Origin: Ligilactobacillus sp900765635
GTDB lineage: Bacteria > Bacillota > Bacilli > Lactobacillales > Lactobacillaceae
Reading direction: 5' to 3'
Assembly (NCBI RefSeq): GCF_949152225.1
Contig: NZ_CASCJC010000001.1
Coordinates: 930,001 to 994,000 of the forward strand
Length of the DNA: 64,000 bases
Below, one piece after another: positions 25,854 to 34,577 of the stretch. The translations under genes were made by a program, and so were the position numbers. Position 1 is the stretch's first letter, and every line of letters begins with the position of its first letter. The notes under the pieces were generated by a model that ran no database searches, was not told the origin of the DNA, and saw only the letters and a list, made by a program, of their open reading frames with translations.

Positions 25854-26810
25854 ATGAAAGACATGACAACATGTTTAGGGCAAGGGATGAGTCACGCTAA
25901 GATAATCCTTATCGGTGAGCACTCGGTAGTTTATGGGCAACCGGCAATTGCATTACCACTCTTTGCAATTACCGCTAAGGCTCAAGTGAAAATTTTAAAA
26001 ACTAAGCAACAAATTATCAAAAGTAGTTATTATGACGGTTTAATGGAAAATATGCCAAAAACAATGCAAGGCATTAAACATTTAATCAAACACTTGTGTA
26101 TTGAACTATTTAAAGAAAACATTGGTTTTGAGTTGACGATCACAAGTCAGCTACCTGCCGAGCGCGGGATGGGCTCTTCTGCTGCAGTTGCTGTTGCAAT
26201 TATTCGAAGTTTTTATGCTTGTGCTAAACAAAGTATTTCAAAGAACAAATTATTGAAATTAGCTGAAATTTCTGAAATTGACACACATAAAAACCCTAGT
26301 GGTTTAGATGCTGCAACAAGTGCCAGTTCGACTCCGGTTTGGATGATTCGTGGACAAGAACTTTGTGAGATTCCAATTAATTTAGATGCATATCTAGTAA
26401 TTTGCGACAGTGGAATTAAAGGTCAAACCAGTGAAGCAATTGGAATTGTTAAACAAAGACTTTTACTTGAGCCACAAACAAGTAAAAAACATATTGAAAA
26501 ATTAGGTGAATTAACTCGAAAAACAAAAACCGTCTTACAAACTGGTGGTATTAGTGATTTAGGAAAAATCATGGATGAAGCACAGAATAGTTTGAAGGCT
26601 TTAGGTGTTAGTCTGCCTGAAATTGAAAATTATTTACAAGTTGCACGTGCAAATGGTGCACTTGGGGCAAAATTAACGGGTGGTGGTCGTGGCGGCTGTT
26701 TTATTTGTTTAGTCAAAGATCAGCAAGCTGCTCAAAAATTAGCTACTACCTTACAAAAACATGGGATAACAAAAACCTGGATAGAATCGTTATCTCAACG
26801 GGAGGATTAA
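25854..26810 (+). CDS. mvk: Mevalonate kinase
   Basis: This GHMP kinase phosphorylates mevalonate. I start at ATG 25854, 8 nt after AAGGTGAC; a TTG one codon earlier is possible. The 318-residue protein has KIILIGEHSVVYGQPAIALP at the N-terminus (GEH-Y signature), the ATP loop LPAERGMGSSAAVAVAI near residue 102, the catalytic Asp/Lys region HKNPSGLDAATS near 145, and KLTGGGRGGCFI near 280. It is the first gene of mvk-mvaD-pmvK-fni, which covers mevalonate to isopentenyl and dimethylallyl diphosphate. Confidence 0.95.
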   Translation: MKDMTTCLGQGMSHAKIILIGEHSVVYGQPAIALPLFAITAKAQVKILKTKQQIIKSSYYDGLMENMPKTMQGIKHLIKHLCIELFKENIGFELTITSQLPAERGMGSSAAVAVAIIRSFYACAKQSISKNKLLKLAEISEIDTHKNPSGLDAATSASSTPVWMIRGQELCEIPINLDAYLVICDSGIKGQTSEAIGIVKQRLLLEPQTSKKHIEKLGELTRKTKTVLQTGGISDLGKIMDEAQNSLKALGVSLPEIENYLQVARANGALGAKLTGGGRGGCFICLVKDQQAAQKLATTLQKHGITKTWIESLSQRED

Positions 26811-26816
26811 TTGCAA

Positions 26817-27791
26817 ATGGGTAAAGCGACTGCTATGGCTCGAGCTCACACTAATATTGCATTAGTAAAATATTGGGGAAAAGCAGATACTGATTTGATT
26901 ATTCCCATGAATAATTCATTTTCGTTGACACTTGATCATTTTTATACAGATACAAAAGTAACTTTTAGCAACGACTTACAAGCAGATGAATTTATCTTAA
27001 ATGATAAACAACAAGAAACCACTAAGATAACGCCGTTTATGAATCTTGTTCGTCAAATGGCAAATAAAAATTGTTTTGCTAAAATAGAATCGACAAATCA
27101 CGTTCCAACTGCTGCTGGTTTGGCTTCTTCTGCGTCTGCTTACGCAGCTTTAGCTAAAGCTGCCAGTGTAGCTGCTGGTTTAAATCTTTCTGACATTAAA
27201 TTATCACGTTTAGCAAGACGCGGATCTGGTTCAGCGTGTCGTTCTATATATGGAGGCTTTGTCGAATGGCTTAAAGGTTTTGATGATAAATCTTCTTATG
27301 CTGTTCCATTCATGGATAAAGTCGATTGGCCTATCCAAATGATTGCAGTCGTTGTTAACGCTCAAGAAAAAAAGATTGGTTCACGTGCTGGAATGCAAAC
27401 AGTAGTTGAAACTTCCCCTTACTATGATGCTTGGATTCAACAGACTGCAAAAGATATCGTTGCTATAAAAGAAGCACTGCTAGCACAAGATATCGACAAA
27501 TTTGGACAAATAGCCGAAGAAAATGCAATGAAGATGCATGCGTTGAATTTAAGTGCTTCACCACATTTTAGTTACTTTGAGCCAGCTAGTCTTGAAGTGA
27601 TGCAAAAAGTAGCTGAATTACGTTCGCAAGGCATTTCTTGTTATTACACTATGGATGCTGGTCCAAACGTTAAAATAATTTGCTTGAAAAAAGATACACC
27701 GGCTATTTTAGCCGCATTGGGTACAATGTTTAATAAAGAACAATTATTAGTTGCTTCTCCTGGACCTGGAGTACAGCTCTTAGATTGTTAA
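26817..27791 (+). CDS. mvaD: Diphosphomevalonate decarboxylase
   Basis: The enzyme decarboxylates mevalonate-5-diphosphate to isopentenyl diphosphate. The ATG at 26817 gives MGKATAMARAHTNIALVKYW; a TTG at 26811, 5 nt behind GGGAGG, is an equally plausible start adding two residues. Family motifs are ALVKYWGKADTDLIIPMNNS, the phosphate loop PTAAGLASSASAYAAL near residue 100, RRGSGSACRSIYGGF and a catalytic Asp in TMDAGPNVKII. About 324 residues is full length. It follows mvk with almost no gap. Confidence 0.95.
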   Translation: MGKATAMARAHTNIALVKYWGKADTDLIIPMNNSFSLTLDHFYTDTKVTFSNDLQADEFILNDKQQETTKITPFMNLVRQMANKNCFAKIESTNHVPTAAGLASSASAYAALAKAASVAAGLNLSDIKLSRLARRGSGSACRSIYGGFVEWLKGFDDKSSYAVPFMDKVDWPIQMIAVVVNAQEKKIGSRAGMQTVVETSPYYDAWIQQTAKDIVAIKEALLAQDIDKFGQIAEENAMKMHALNLSASPHFSYFEPASLEVMQKVAELRSQGISCYYTMDAGPNVKIICLKKDTPAILAALGTMFNKEQLLVASPGPGVQLLDC

Positions 27792-27814
27792 TATTTGCGA
27801 AAGGGCATGATTTC

Positions 27815-28888
27815 TTGATAAAAGTCAAAGCACCAGGAAAGCTATATATTGCTGGTGAATATGCTGTAGTTGAAAACGGCTATCCGGCAATTTTGGTAGC
27901 TCTTGATCAATTTGTTTACGTTTCAGTGGAAAAAAGTTCAGATTATGGTTCTATTATTTCAAAACAATACCAAGAAGACTCATTGTATTGGCGCCGTCAA
28001 GGTGATCAAATTATTTTTGACCATCGTGATAACCCCTTCCACTATATTTTAACGGCGATTGATTTTACTGAAAAATACGCACAAAGTTTAGGTAAAAAAC
28101 TCGATTGCTATCATCTAAAAATTGATAGTCAATTAGATAGTCCCGAAGGCAAAAAATATGGCTTAGGATCGTCAGCTGCTGTTACGGTTGCAACTGTTAA
28201 AGCCTTATGTCGCTACTATGATTTACCTGTAACTAAAAATGAACTTTTCAAATTAGCAGCAATCATTCACTTTGAAGTTCAAGGAAATGGATCATTAGGT
28301 GATATTGCAGCTAGTGTATATGGTGGATGGATTGCCTACCATTCTGTTGATCGTAACTGGCTAGTAGCGGCACGTAATACCTATTCTTTAGCAGAACTAT
28401 TAGTAATGCCATGGCCTAAGTTAAAAATTGAATCTTTACCAGTTTTAGATAACTTACAGTTATTGATTGGGTGGACAGGTTCTCCAGCATCAACCTCTCA
28501 TTTAGTTGATGCTGTAACTCTTAAGACTGCCGGACATGCTAAAGATTATCATGATTTTTTAAATTCCAGTCAACAATGTCTTGAAAAAATGATTGATGGA
28601 TTTAAACAGCATGATTTAACAACAATTCAAAAGCAACTTCGGATAAATCGGCAACTATTGAAAGAATTAGCTAGTTTGAGTGGTGTAGATATTGAAACTC
28701 CCCTACTTAAGTTTTTAATTGAAAGTGCTGAAAATATCGGTGGCGCTGCTAAAACTTCCGGCGCTGGTGGTGGTGATTGTGGTATAGTGATAATTGATAA
28801 AAACATCTCTTACCAAGATTTATTTACGCAATGGTCTGAGCATCAAATTCGTCCACTTGCATTTAATGTGTACCACATCAAAGACTAA
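27815..28888 (+). CDS. pmvK: Phosphomevalonate kinase
   Basis: This GHMP kinase converts phosphomevalonate to diphosphomevalonate. The best start is TTG 27815-27817 (LIKVKAPGKLYIAGEYAVVE), 9 nt behind AAAGGG; the frame extends further up but overlaps mvaD, and the nearby ATG is in another frame with an early stop. The 357-residue protein has PGKLYIAGEYAVVENGYPAI, the ATP loop KYGLGSSAAVTVATVKAL near residue 115, QGNGSLGDIAASVYGGW, and AKTSGAGGGDCGIV near the end. It is the third gene of the mevalonate cluster. Confidence 0.94.
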   Translation: MIKVKAPGKLYIAGEYAVVENGYPAILVALDQFVYVSVEKSSDYGSIISKQYQEDSLYWRRQGDQIIFDHRDNPFHYILTAIDFTEKYAQSLGKKLDCYHLKIDSQLDSPEGKKYGLGSSAAVTVATVKALCRYYDLPVTKNELFKLAAIIHFEVQGNGSLGDIAASVYGGWIAYHSVDRNWLVAARNTYSLAELLVMPWPKLKIESLPVLDNLQLLIGWTGSPASTSHLVDAVTLKTAGHAKDYHDFLNSSQQCLEKMIDGFKQHDLTTIQKQLRINRQLLKELASLSGVDIETPLLKFLIESAENIGGAAKTSGAGGGDCGIVIIDKNISYQDLFTQWSEHQIRPLAFNVYHIKD

Positions 28889-28902
28889 GATAAGGAGACT
28901 AT

Positions 28903-29952
28903 ATGGATATTCATTCGCACAGAAAAGACGAACACCTATTTATTGCTCAAAAGTTATACCAAAAAGAATCCTCTAATGGGCTCCAAAATGTGCGCTTAAT
29001 TCCAAATAATTTACCAGAATTAAGCTTGACTCAAATTGATCTAAGTTCACACTTAGTGGGCAAAGATATCGCCGTCCCCTTTTTTATTAATGCGATGACA
29101 GGTGGCAGTCCGCAAACCAAAAAAATTAATGAACGCCTAGCAAAAATAGCGCAAAAAACCAATTTAGCTATGGCTGTTGGTTCACAAAGTGTAGCACTAA
29201 AGAATCCGGCAGTCGCTGATGGTTTTTCAGTAGTTCGCCAAAATGCTAAGCAAAACTTAATTATTGGTAATCTTGGTGCAAGTCATTCATTAAAAAATGC
29301 TAAAAAAGCAATAAGGATGCTTGATGCAGATGCGTTAGAACTTCATCTTAATGTAGGACAAGAATTAGTGATGCCTGAAGGTGATTTAGAGTTCTTTTGG
29401 AAAGATAATATCAAACAAATTGTCGCAAATTTATCTGTCCCTGTGCTTGTTAAAGAAGTCGGAATGGGTATTTCTCCCTTGATTTTACAAGAATTGAAAT
29501 CTCTAGGTGTAAAGTATGTAGATTTATCGGGTAAAGGTGGTACTAATTTTATTGCCATTGAAAATCAAAGACGAACGCTAAAAGATTTTGCTTATTTAGA
29601 AGATTTCGGGCTCACAACTGCTGAAGTTTTAATTGGCGCACAAGCTTTTAAAAACGATTTTTCATTAACTGCTTCTGGTGGTATTAAAACCGCACTAGAT
29701 ATTGCCAAATGTATAGCTTTGGGTGCTGATAATGTTGGTATTTCTAATCTTTTCTTACACACGCTCGTCAGATTTGGTGACGAGGCATTAATTTCTTTAA
29801 TTGAACAATTAAAAGAACACCTAAGAAAAATCATGCTTTTAGTGGGTTGTAAAAATATCGTCGAATTACAGCAAGCGCCATATATTTTAACGGCGGATTT
29901 GCTAGCATATCAAAAACAATGTCAAACATTATTAAAGCAAAAAAGACAGTAG
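28903..29952 (+). CDS. fni: Isopentenyl-diphosphate delta-isomerase, type 2 (FMN dependent)
   Basis: The enzyme interconverts IPP and DMAPP using reduced FMN. The 349-residue sequence starts MDIHSHRKDEHLFIAQKL (RKDEH signature), and has FFINAMTGGSPQTKKINERL near residue 64, AVGSQSVAL near 95, GNLGAS, the catalytic Gln-type segment LELHLNVGQELVMPEGD near 148, VKEVGMGIS, and SGKGGTNF. An AAGGAG site precedes the ATG. It completes the mevalonate cluster; HMG-CoA synthase and reductase must lie elsewhere. Confidence 0.95.
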   Translation: MDIHSHRKDEHLFIAQKLYQKESSNGLQNVRLIPNNLPELSLTQIDLSSHLVGKDIAVPFFINAMTGGSPQTKKINERLAKIAQKTNLAMAVGSQSVALKNPAVADGFSVVRQNAKQNLIIGNLGASHSLKNAKKAIRMLDADALELHLNVGQELVMPEGDLEFFWKDNIKQIVANLSVPVLVKEVGMGISPLILQELKSLGVKYVDLSGKGGTNFIAIENQRRTLKDFAYLEDFGLTTAEVLIGAQAFKNDFSLTASGGIKTALDIAKCIALGADNVGISNLFLHTLVRFGDEALISLIEQLKEHLRKIMLLVGCKNIVELQQAPYILTADLLAYQKQCQTLLKQKRQ

Positions 29953-29978
29953 CTTATATATTGAGCTTACTGTCTTTT
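29941..29978. terminator. Bidirectional terminator between fni and rsmF
   Basis: AAAAGACAGT and ACTGTCTTTT form a 10-bp outer stem with inner AGCT pairing and a T run on both strands. The left arm lies within the last fni codons and runs to the stop codon (29950-29952), and the right end is 4 nt before the rsmF stop. Confidence 0.85.
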
Positions 29979-29981
29979 TAT

Positions 29982-31361
29982 TTATTGTTTAAATCTTAAA
30001 GCTTTAGGAAAGAAATTTTTAACGTTATTGCCAACAACTTTGCCAAAACTAAATGGTTTATGTTCGCAGATTAGCAAGTACCAACCATTTTTCAAAGATT
30101 CATTTAAAATAAGTGGATTTCCTTCAACGTAGCTTTGCCATTGTTCTAAGGAGACTTCTAAAACATTTTTAGCATGCTTAGTAGATAATGCCAAAGCAAA
30201 TGTATAACTTGGTTCAAAACGTTTCTTTTTAAAGACCCCTAATAGCAATCCCGGACGCATGAACTTAAGGCTTGAGAGATCGGGTAAATTATCAGGATAA
30301 AGATATAAATAATCACCGTAACATTTAAGATCTTTTTTGACAAAATTACAATTAAGTAAATTTGCTTGTGCAAAATCTTGCCATAATTTAAACTGTTCTG
30401 CATTCAATTGATTGTTATTTGTGCCTTTTTTATTACGTTTTTTCTTTTTAACAGGTGCTAAGTCTAGTACACGCGTATCTTGTAGTTTAGCAATGAAATG
30501 TCCTTCTCCACGAAAATGATGTGGCATCAAACGTATTGTTCCAGCAAGATTTGGATTTCCATCACTAAACTCAGGACGACCAGCATCCATTCCTTGATAA
30601 CGCGGAAGTTCAACAATTTTTAAATATGGATACGTAGCGATTAACCACGATACAATTTGTTCATCTTCTTCTGGCGCAAATGTACAAGTCGAATAAACTA
30701 ATTGTCCCCCTGGTTTTAACATTTTCATTGCTTCGCTTAAAATTTCACGTTGGCGTTTTGCGCATTTAGCTGGATAATCGGGGGTCCAATATCCTATGGC
30801 ATCAGGATCTTTGCGAAACATCCCTTCTCCTGAACAAGGAGCATCAACAACAATTTTATCAAAAAATTCTATAAATTGTTTAGCTAAAGAAGCTGGATCT
30901 TCGTTTAAAACAATAGTATTCCAAGCGCCTGTTCGTTCAATATTTTCAGCCAAAATAGCCGCACGCTTGCGATTAATCTCATTACTCACTAACAAACCTT
31001 GATTAGCCATCATTCCAGCTAAATGAGTTGATTTTCCTCCAGGAGCAGCACACAAATCAAGTACTGTTTGTCCTGGCAAGGCATCAGTTATTTCAGCAAC
31101 ATACATAGCACTTAAATCTTGACTATAAACATACCCTGCTTGATGTTCTAATGAACGACCGCTAACTTCACCGTAATAACCAGTTTTGACATATTCAACA
31201 GGCTCTTTTAAAGAATAACGAACATTAGTAAAATCTTCTTTTAATGGATTTAAGCGAAAACCTTTTTGAACTTTTCCCGTAAAGCTTGCTAAAAATTCCT
31301 CAGCTTCAGCGGTTCCTAAAAGATTTTGATATTTGTTGATAAATTCTGATGGTAGTTGCAT
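29982..31361 (-). CDS. rsmF: NOL1/NOP2/Sun-type rRNA cytosine-C5 methyltransferase (RsmF-like)
   Basis: The enzyme probably makes m5C in 16S rRNA. The 459-residue protein has an N-terminal RNA-binding part (FRLNPLKEDF), the SAM motif VLDLCAAPGGKSTHLAGMM near residue 108, motif IV with the proton-relay Cys in VVDAPCSGEGMFRKD near 175, and the nucleophile Cys in STCTFAPEEDEQIVSWL near 225. A C-terminal extension of about 150 residues (LKCYGDYLYLYP, PGLLLGVFKKKRFEPS) is the RsmF-type RNA-binding tail. An AGGAGTG site precedes the ATG. The target base is inferred. Confidence 0.92.
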   Translation of the reverse strand: MQLPSEFINKYQNLLGTAEAEEFLASFTGKVQKGFRLNPLKEDFTNVRYSLKEPVEYVKTGYYGEVSGRSLEHQAGYVYSQDLSAMYVAEITDALPGQTVLDLCAAPGGKSTHLAGMMANQGLLVSNEINRKRAAILAENIERTGAWNTIVLNEDPASLAKQFIEFFDKIVVDAPCSGEGMFRKDPDAIGYWTPDYPAKCAKRQREILSEAMKMLKPGGQLVYSTCTFAPEEDEQIVSWLIATYPYLKIVELPRYQGMDAGRPEFSDGNPNLAGTIRLMPHHFRGEGHFIAKLQDTRVLDLAPVKKKKRNKKGTNNNQLNAEQFKLWQDFAQANLLNCNFVKKDLKCYGDYLYLYPDNLPDLSSLKFMRPGLLLGVFKKKRFEPSYTFALALSTKHAKNVLEVSLEQWQSYVEGNPLILNESLKNGWYLLICEHKPFSFGKVVGNNVKNFFPKALRFKQ

Positions 31362-31375
31362 TTTTTATAGCACTC

Positions 31376-32347
31376 CTACTCTTCTTTTTTCGTACGAATA
31401 TTTAAAATAATATAAAATAAACAGCTACATATCAAGAATATTACAATGTTATAAAGGAAAATTCCTAAATACGAGTTTAAGGAATAAATAAAGATTCCTA
31501 CTAACACACCTAATATAATTCCGATTCCGTTAAACAAACAATATGCTTCCCAAGCTTCAAAAACAAACTGTTTACGTTTTTTATGAATGAATTTAGCTGC
31601 TTGATAGCTCTTGTGCAATGATAAAATCCAAAGATATGAACAGCCAATAAATACTAGCAAAATAAGCATCAAACCAATTATTTGATATCGATGTAAGTTG
31701 AACCATGCATCGTTTGATAAGATTAATTTTTGCGAAACAAGTTTCTTTAAACTTGCAGTATCAAAAACTTGCTGCACTGTTTTTTTAGCAAGTGGTTGAT
31801 AACCATCTAAAACAAGATTATAGTTAGCGGTATTCATCTGAGCTAATTGATTTTGGGAACAAGAAATAAAAATTTGATTATCTAACTGAGATTTTTCTTT
31901 ATCCCCCATTATACCTAAGACTGGAATATATTGACCGTTAAGTAACAGATATTCTTGATCTTTAGGACGATAAAGTTTTTTAGCCAGATTTTTGCCAACT
32001 ACTGCAACCGTTACTTGAGTTGAAAAATCGTTTTTTGAAAAGAAATTTCCTGAAATCATTGGAGGAGTTTCAAAATCTCCCTTGCCAAAAAAATACGTTA
32101 TATTCTTATTTTGTTTATCTTGATAATGCAGTTGAATATCATCTATTTTAGGATTATTTTGAATTTTTTGATTGAGTTGCGCTAGAGACACATTATCTTT
32201 TAGCGTAAATTTAAACGCATCTGCAGATAAGTTATGATTATTTAACTTAATCATAAAATCACGTTCTTGAATACGATAAAAACAAAAAACACTCAAGAAT
32301 GCCAACAGTCCTGCAAAAAAGACAACGATGATATTTTTTCTAAACAA
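31376..32347 (-). CDS. Lone MacB/FtsX-like membrane protein, function unknown
   Basis: The 323-residue protein begins at TTG (32345-32347). It has one N-terminal helix (NIIVVFFAGLLAFLSVFCF), an extracytoplasmic domain of about 170 residues, then three helices near residues 218-238, 262-285 and 290-312. The pattern SGNFFSKNDFSTQVTVAVVG followed by KNLAKKLY and ILGIMGDK-like VPVLGIMGDK resembles MacB periplasmic-core/FtsX permeases, as does the 1+3 helix topology. No ATPase or second permease gene is adjacent; it lies between rsmF and yitW. I do not recognise a specific orthologue, and the start codon is uncertain. Confidence 0.6.
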   Translation of the reverse strand: MFRKNIIVVFFAGLLAFLSVFCFYRIQERDFMIKLNNHNLSADAFKFTLKDNVSLAQLNQKIQNNPKIDDIQLHYQDKQNKNITYFFGKGDFETPPMISGNFFSKNDFSTQVTVAVVGKNLAKKLYRPKDQEYLLLNGQYIPVLGIMGDKEKSQLDNQIFISCSQNQLAQMNTANYNLVLDGYQPLAKKTVQQVFDTASLKKLVSQKLILSNDAWFNLHRYQIIGLMLILLVFIGCSYLWILSLHKSYQAAKFIHKKRKQFVFEAWEAYCLFNGIGIILGVLVGIFIYSLNSYLGIFLYNIVIFLICSCLFYIILNIRTKKEE

Positions 32348-32368
32348 CGTCTTTTGTCAATCCTTTCT

Positions 32369-32689
32369 TTAATGGATGCCTAATGCCATACGAGCATAAC
32401 GCGTCATGCGATCGACACTCCAAGCAGGTTCCCAAATAAACTTGACTTCAACTTCTTTAATTTCAGGAATCTGTGTTAAGGCGCGCGTAACCATATCTGC
32501 AAGTAAATCTGTCAAAGGACATCCCATTGTTGTTAACGTCATTTGAACTTCACATTGACCATCATCTCCAATTACGACACCATAAATAAGTCCTAGATTA
32601 ACTATATCGATTCCTAATTCCGGATCCATTACGGTTCCTAATTGATTTAAAACTTCTTCTTTTATTTCTTCATTACTTCTTCTTTCCAA
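32369..32689 (-). CDS. yitW: MIP18-family (DUF59) iron-sulfur assembly protein, YitW-like
   Basis: The 106-residue protein is of the SufT/PaaD/MIP18 type, which contributes to Fe-S cluster maturation. It shows DPELGIDIVNLGLIYGVVIG near residue 22, the conserved Cys in TLTTMGCPLTDLLADMV near 57 and VEVKFIWEPAWSVDRMT. The start is TTG 32687-32689, 6 nt after AGGTGAG; the ribosome site lies at the end of the preceding yitV gene. yitU-yitV-yitW is also a neighbourhood in Bacillus subtilis. Confidence 0.9.
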   Translation of the reverse strand: MERRSNEEIKEEVLNQLGTVMDPELGIDIVNLGLIYGVVIGDDGQCEVQMTLTTMGCPLTDLLADMVTRALTQIPEIKEVEVKFIWEPAWSVDRMTRYARMALGIH

Positions 32690-32700
32690 TATTTTCTCAC

Positions 32701-33456
32701 CTATTCTTTAAAGTATTTGGCAAATTTTTCAGCCATTTCAAGTGTTGTTTCATACGATACCTTATGCTTAGCCCCAGGTGTTGTGGTAAAGGTCACATTT
32801 TGTGCATAAGAATGATCTTTGATACAATCATAGAAATCTTTTGTTGGTTGATAAGGTACCATTTCATCTGCTGTACCATGCCAAAAATGCAATGGTCGTT
32901 TTGCAATTTTTTGTGGATTATGCGATAAGTCAATACTTGCTAATTGTTCTAATTGCTTGTTAATATATTCAGGCGCAATGTTTTCAATCCCTGGCATTGT
33001 TTCAATTAATAGTTTAGCAAATTGAATTGGACATGGTGACCCTTCTAAACATACTGCCGCACTAATCCAATCATAAACGCTAAACAACGCACAAGTCGTA
33101 ATTCCTCCCATTGAAAGACCACTGACACCAATTTGTTGATTTTTGATGAGATTTAGTTTGCGATAGTATTCAACAATTTGTGGGAACTCTTTAACTGAAT
33201 TAACTACTATTTGCCAAAATTCAAATTGATGTGCTAAAACATTGCCAACTTGACGTTGCCCATGATACAAAGCATCTGGTAAAATAACACGCAAGTTTTG
33301 TTTAGCTAACTCATATCCTTGAGTCAACACCTGTTCTTTACAGCCTGTCCAGCCATGATAAAAAATAACTAGTGGCAAAGCTTCATTTTGTTTATTTTCA
33401 CTAACTAATTCAAGAACTGGCAAACCATTTATTTCTTTGGATAATACAGAGATCAT
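32701..33456 (-). CDS. yitV: Alpha/beta hydrolase, YitV-like esterase
   Basis: The protein is a cytoplasmic serine hydrolase of unknown substrate. ATG 33454-33456 (MISVLSKEINGLPVLELVSE) lies 6 nt behind GGAGGT. In 251 residues it has the oxyanion region IFYHGWTGCKEQV near residue 31, the nucleophile elbow GVSGLSMGGITTC near 115, the probable catalytic Asp in HGTADEMVPYQP near 207 and His in TTPGAKHKVS near 237. It precedes yitW by 11 nt. Confidence 0.88.
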   Translation of the reverse strand: MISVLSKEINGLPVLELVSENKQNEALPLVIFYHGWTGCKEQVLTQGYELAKQNLRVILPDALYHGQRQVGNVLAHQFEFWQIVVNSVKEFPQIVEYYRKLNLIKNQQIGVSGLSMGGITTCALFSVYDWISAAVCLEGSPCPIQFAKLLIETMPGIENIAPEYINKQLEQLASIDLSHNPQKIAKRPLHFWHGTADEMVPYQPTKDFYDCIKDHSYAQNVTFTTTPGAKHKVSYETTLEMAEKFAKYFKE

Positions 33457-33577
33457 CTCATTACCTCCAATCATTTATTCCACTAATTATACAACGCAAA
33501 TAGGATTTTGCTCTAGTAATTTCAATTTCTTTATGGTATTTTTAATTTGCATCCCTTATTTTAAGGAGGATATCAAT

Positions 33578-34390
33578 ATGGAAAGAAAACTGATTACAAT
33601 CGATTTAGATGGGACAACCTTAAATAAACAAGGTGTAATTAGTCCTAAAACAAAATATGTTTTACAAAAAGCTAGTCAACAAGGTCATATCGTATCAATT
33701 GTAACTGGAAGACCTTATCGTATCTCAAAAAACATTTATGATCAATTAGGAATTAATTCGCCAATGATTAACTTTAATGGTGCTTTAGGCCATATCCCTC
33801 ACCAAAAATGGGATAAGGAATACGAATTGACATTTGATAAAAAGATTGCACTAGATTTATTGAATAATAAAAAAGAATTAGGTATCAAAATCATTGCGGC
33901 TGAAGGAAAAAATATGTCTCTAACCGATGTATTTAATCAAAAAATTGATGACTTTTTCCCAGTAGCTTCAAAAACTAATGAAGTTTTAAACAAGTTAAAC
34001 CTTAAACAAGACCCTGCAGCAATCACGATGTTAGTTGAAAAAACAGAATTACCTAATATTGTAACTGCTTTAAATAAAGGCTATGGCCAACAAATCAATA
34101 TTGGTGTTTGGGGTGGACCTAATCCAATTTTAGAGCTTTCGCCTAAAAATGTTAATAAAGCTCACGGAGTTAAATATTTAGCCAACGCCTTTAATATTGA
34201 TCGCAAAAATATCATTGCTTTTGGTGACGAACATAATGATGTTGCAATGATTGATTATGCCGGTTGGGGTGTTGTGATGCAAAACGGGACCAAACAACTT
34301 AAAGCCATTGCTAATGATATAACACCTTTGGATAATGATCATGATGGCTTGGCACATTATCTTGAAGATTATTTAAAATTAGCTGAATAA
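33578..34390 (+). CDS. yitU: HAD-superfamily Cof-type phosphatase (YitU-like)
   Basis: The protein is a probable sugar-phosphate or flavin-pathway phosphatase of the Cof subfamily (IIB cap). The ATG at 33578 follows AAGGAGGATATCA; the upstream extension of the frame is not family-like. In 270 residues it has motif I ITIDLDGTTLNKQG at the N-terminus, motif II SIVTGRPYR, the Lys of motif III in NVNKAHGVKYLA, and motif IV IIAFGDEHNDVAMIDYAG. It is divergent from yitV, whereas in Bacillus the three yit genes are neighbours. The substrate is not deducible. Confidence 0.88.
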   Translation: MERKLITIDLDGTTLNKQGVISPKTKYVLQKASQQGHIVSIVTGRPYRISKNIYDQLGINSPMINFNGALGHIPHQKWDKEYELTFDKKIALDLLNNKKELGIKIIAAEGKNMSLTDVFNQKIDDFFPVASKTNEVLNKLNLKQDPAAITMLVEKTELPNIVTALNKGYGQQINIGVWGGPNPILELSPKNVNKAHGVKYLANAFNIDRKNIIAFGDEHNDVAMIDYAGWGVVMQNGTKQLKAIANDITPLDNDHDGLAHYLEDYLKLAE

Positions 34391-34447
34391 TAAAAATAAA
34401 TTTTGCATGCATCTCTTATTACTAAAATTTGATAAGACTTTTCTATG

Positions 34448-34488
34448 AGGATTAATTTTTGTATTTTACAGAAATTAATCCTTTTAAT
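34448..34488 (+). terminator. Terminator after the HAD phosphatase gene
   Basis: AGGATTAATTT and AAATTAATCCT form an 11-bp stem with a 13-nt loop, followed by TTTAATTT. Confidence 0.8.
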
Positions 34489-34495
34489 TTGGAAA

Positions 34496-34543
34496 TAAAA
34501 AAGCAAACCACAAAGGTTGAATATCCGATCTTTAGGTTTGCTT
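34496..34543 (-). terminator. Terminator after lysA
   Basis: On the minus strand AAGCAAACC and GGTTTGCTT form a perfect 9-bp stem ahead of TTTTTATTT. The rest of 34391-34577 holds only this hairpin and the facing one. Confidence 0.8.
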
Positions 34544-34577
34544 CGTGCGATAAAGATTTATACATTTATGCTAAGAT

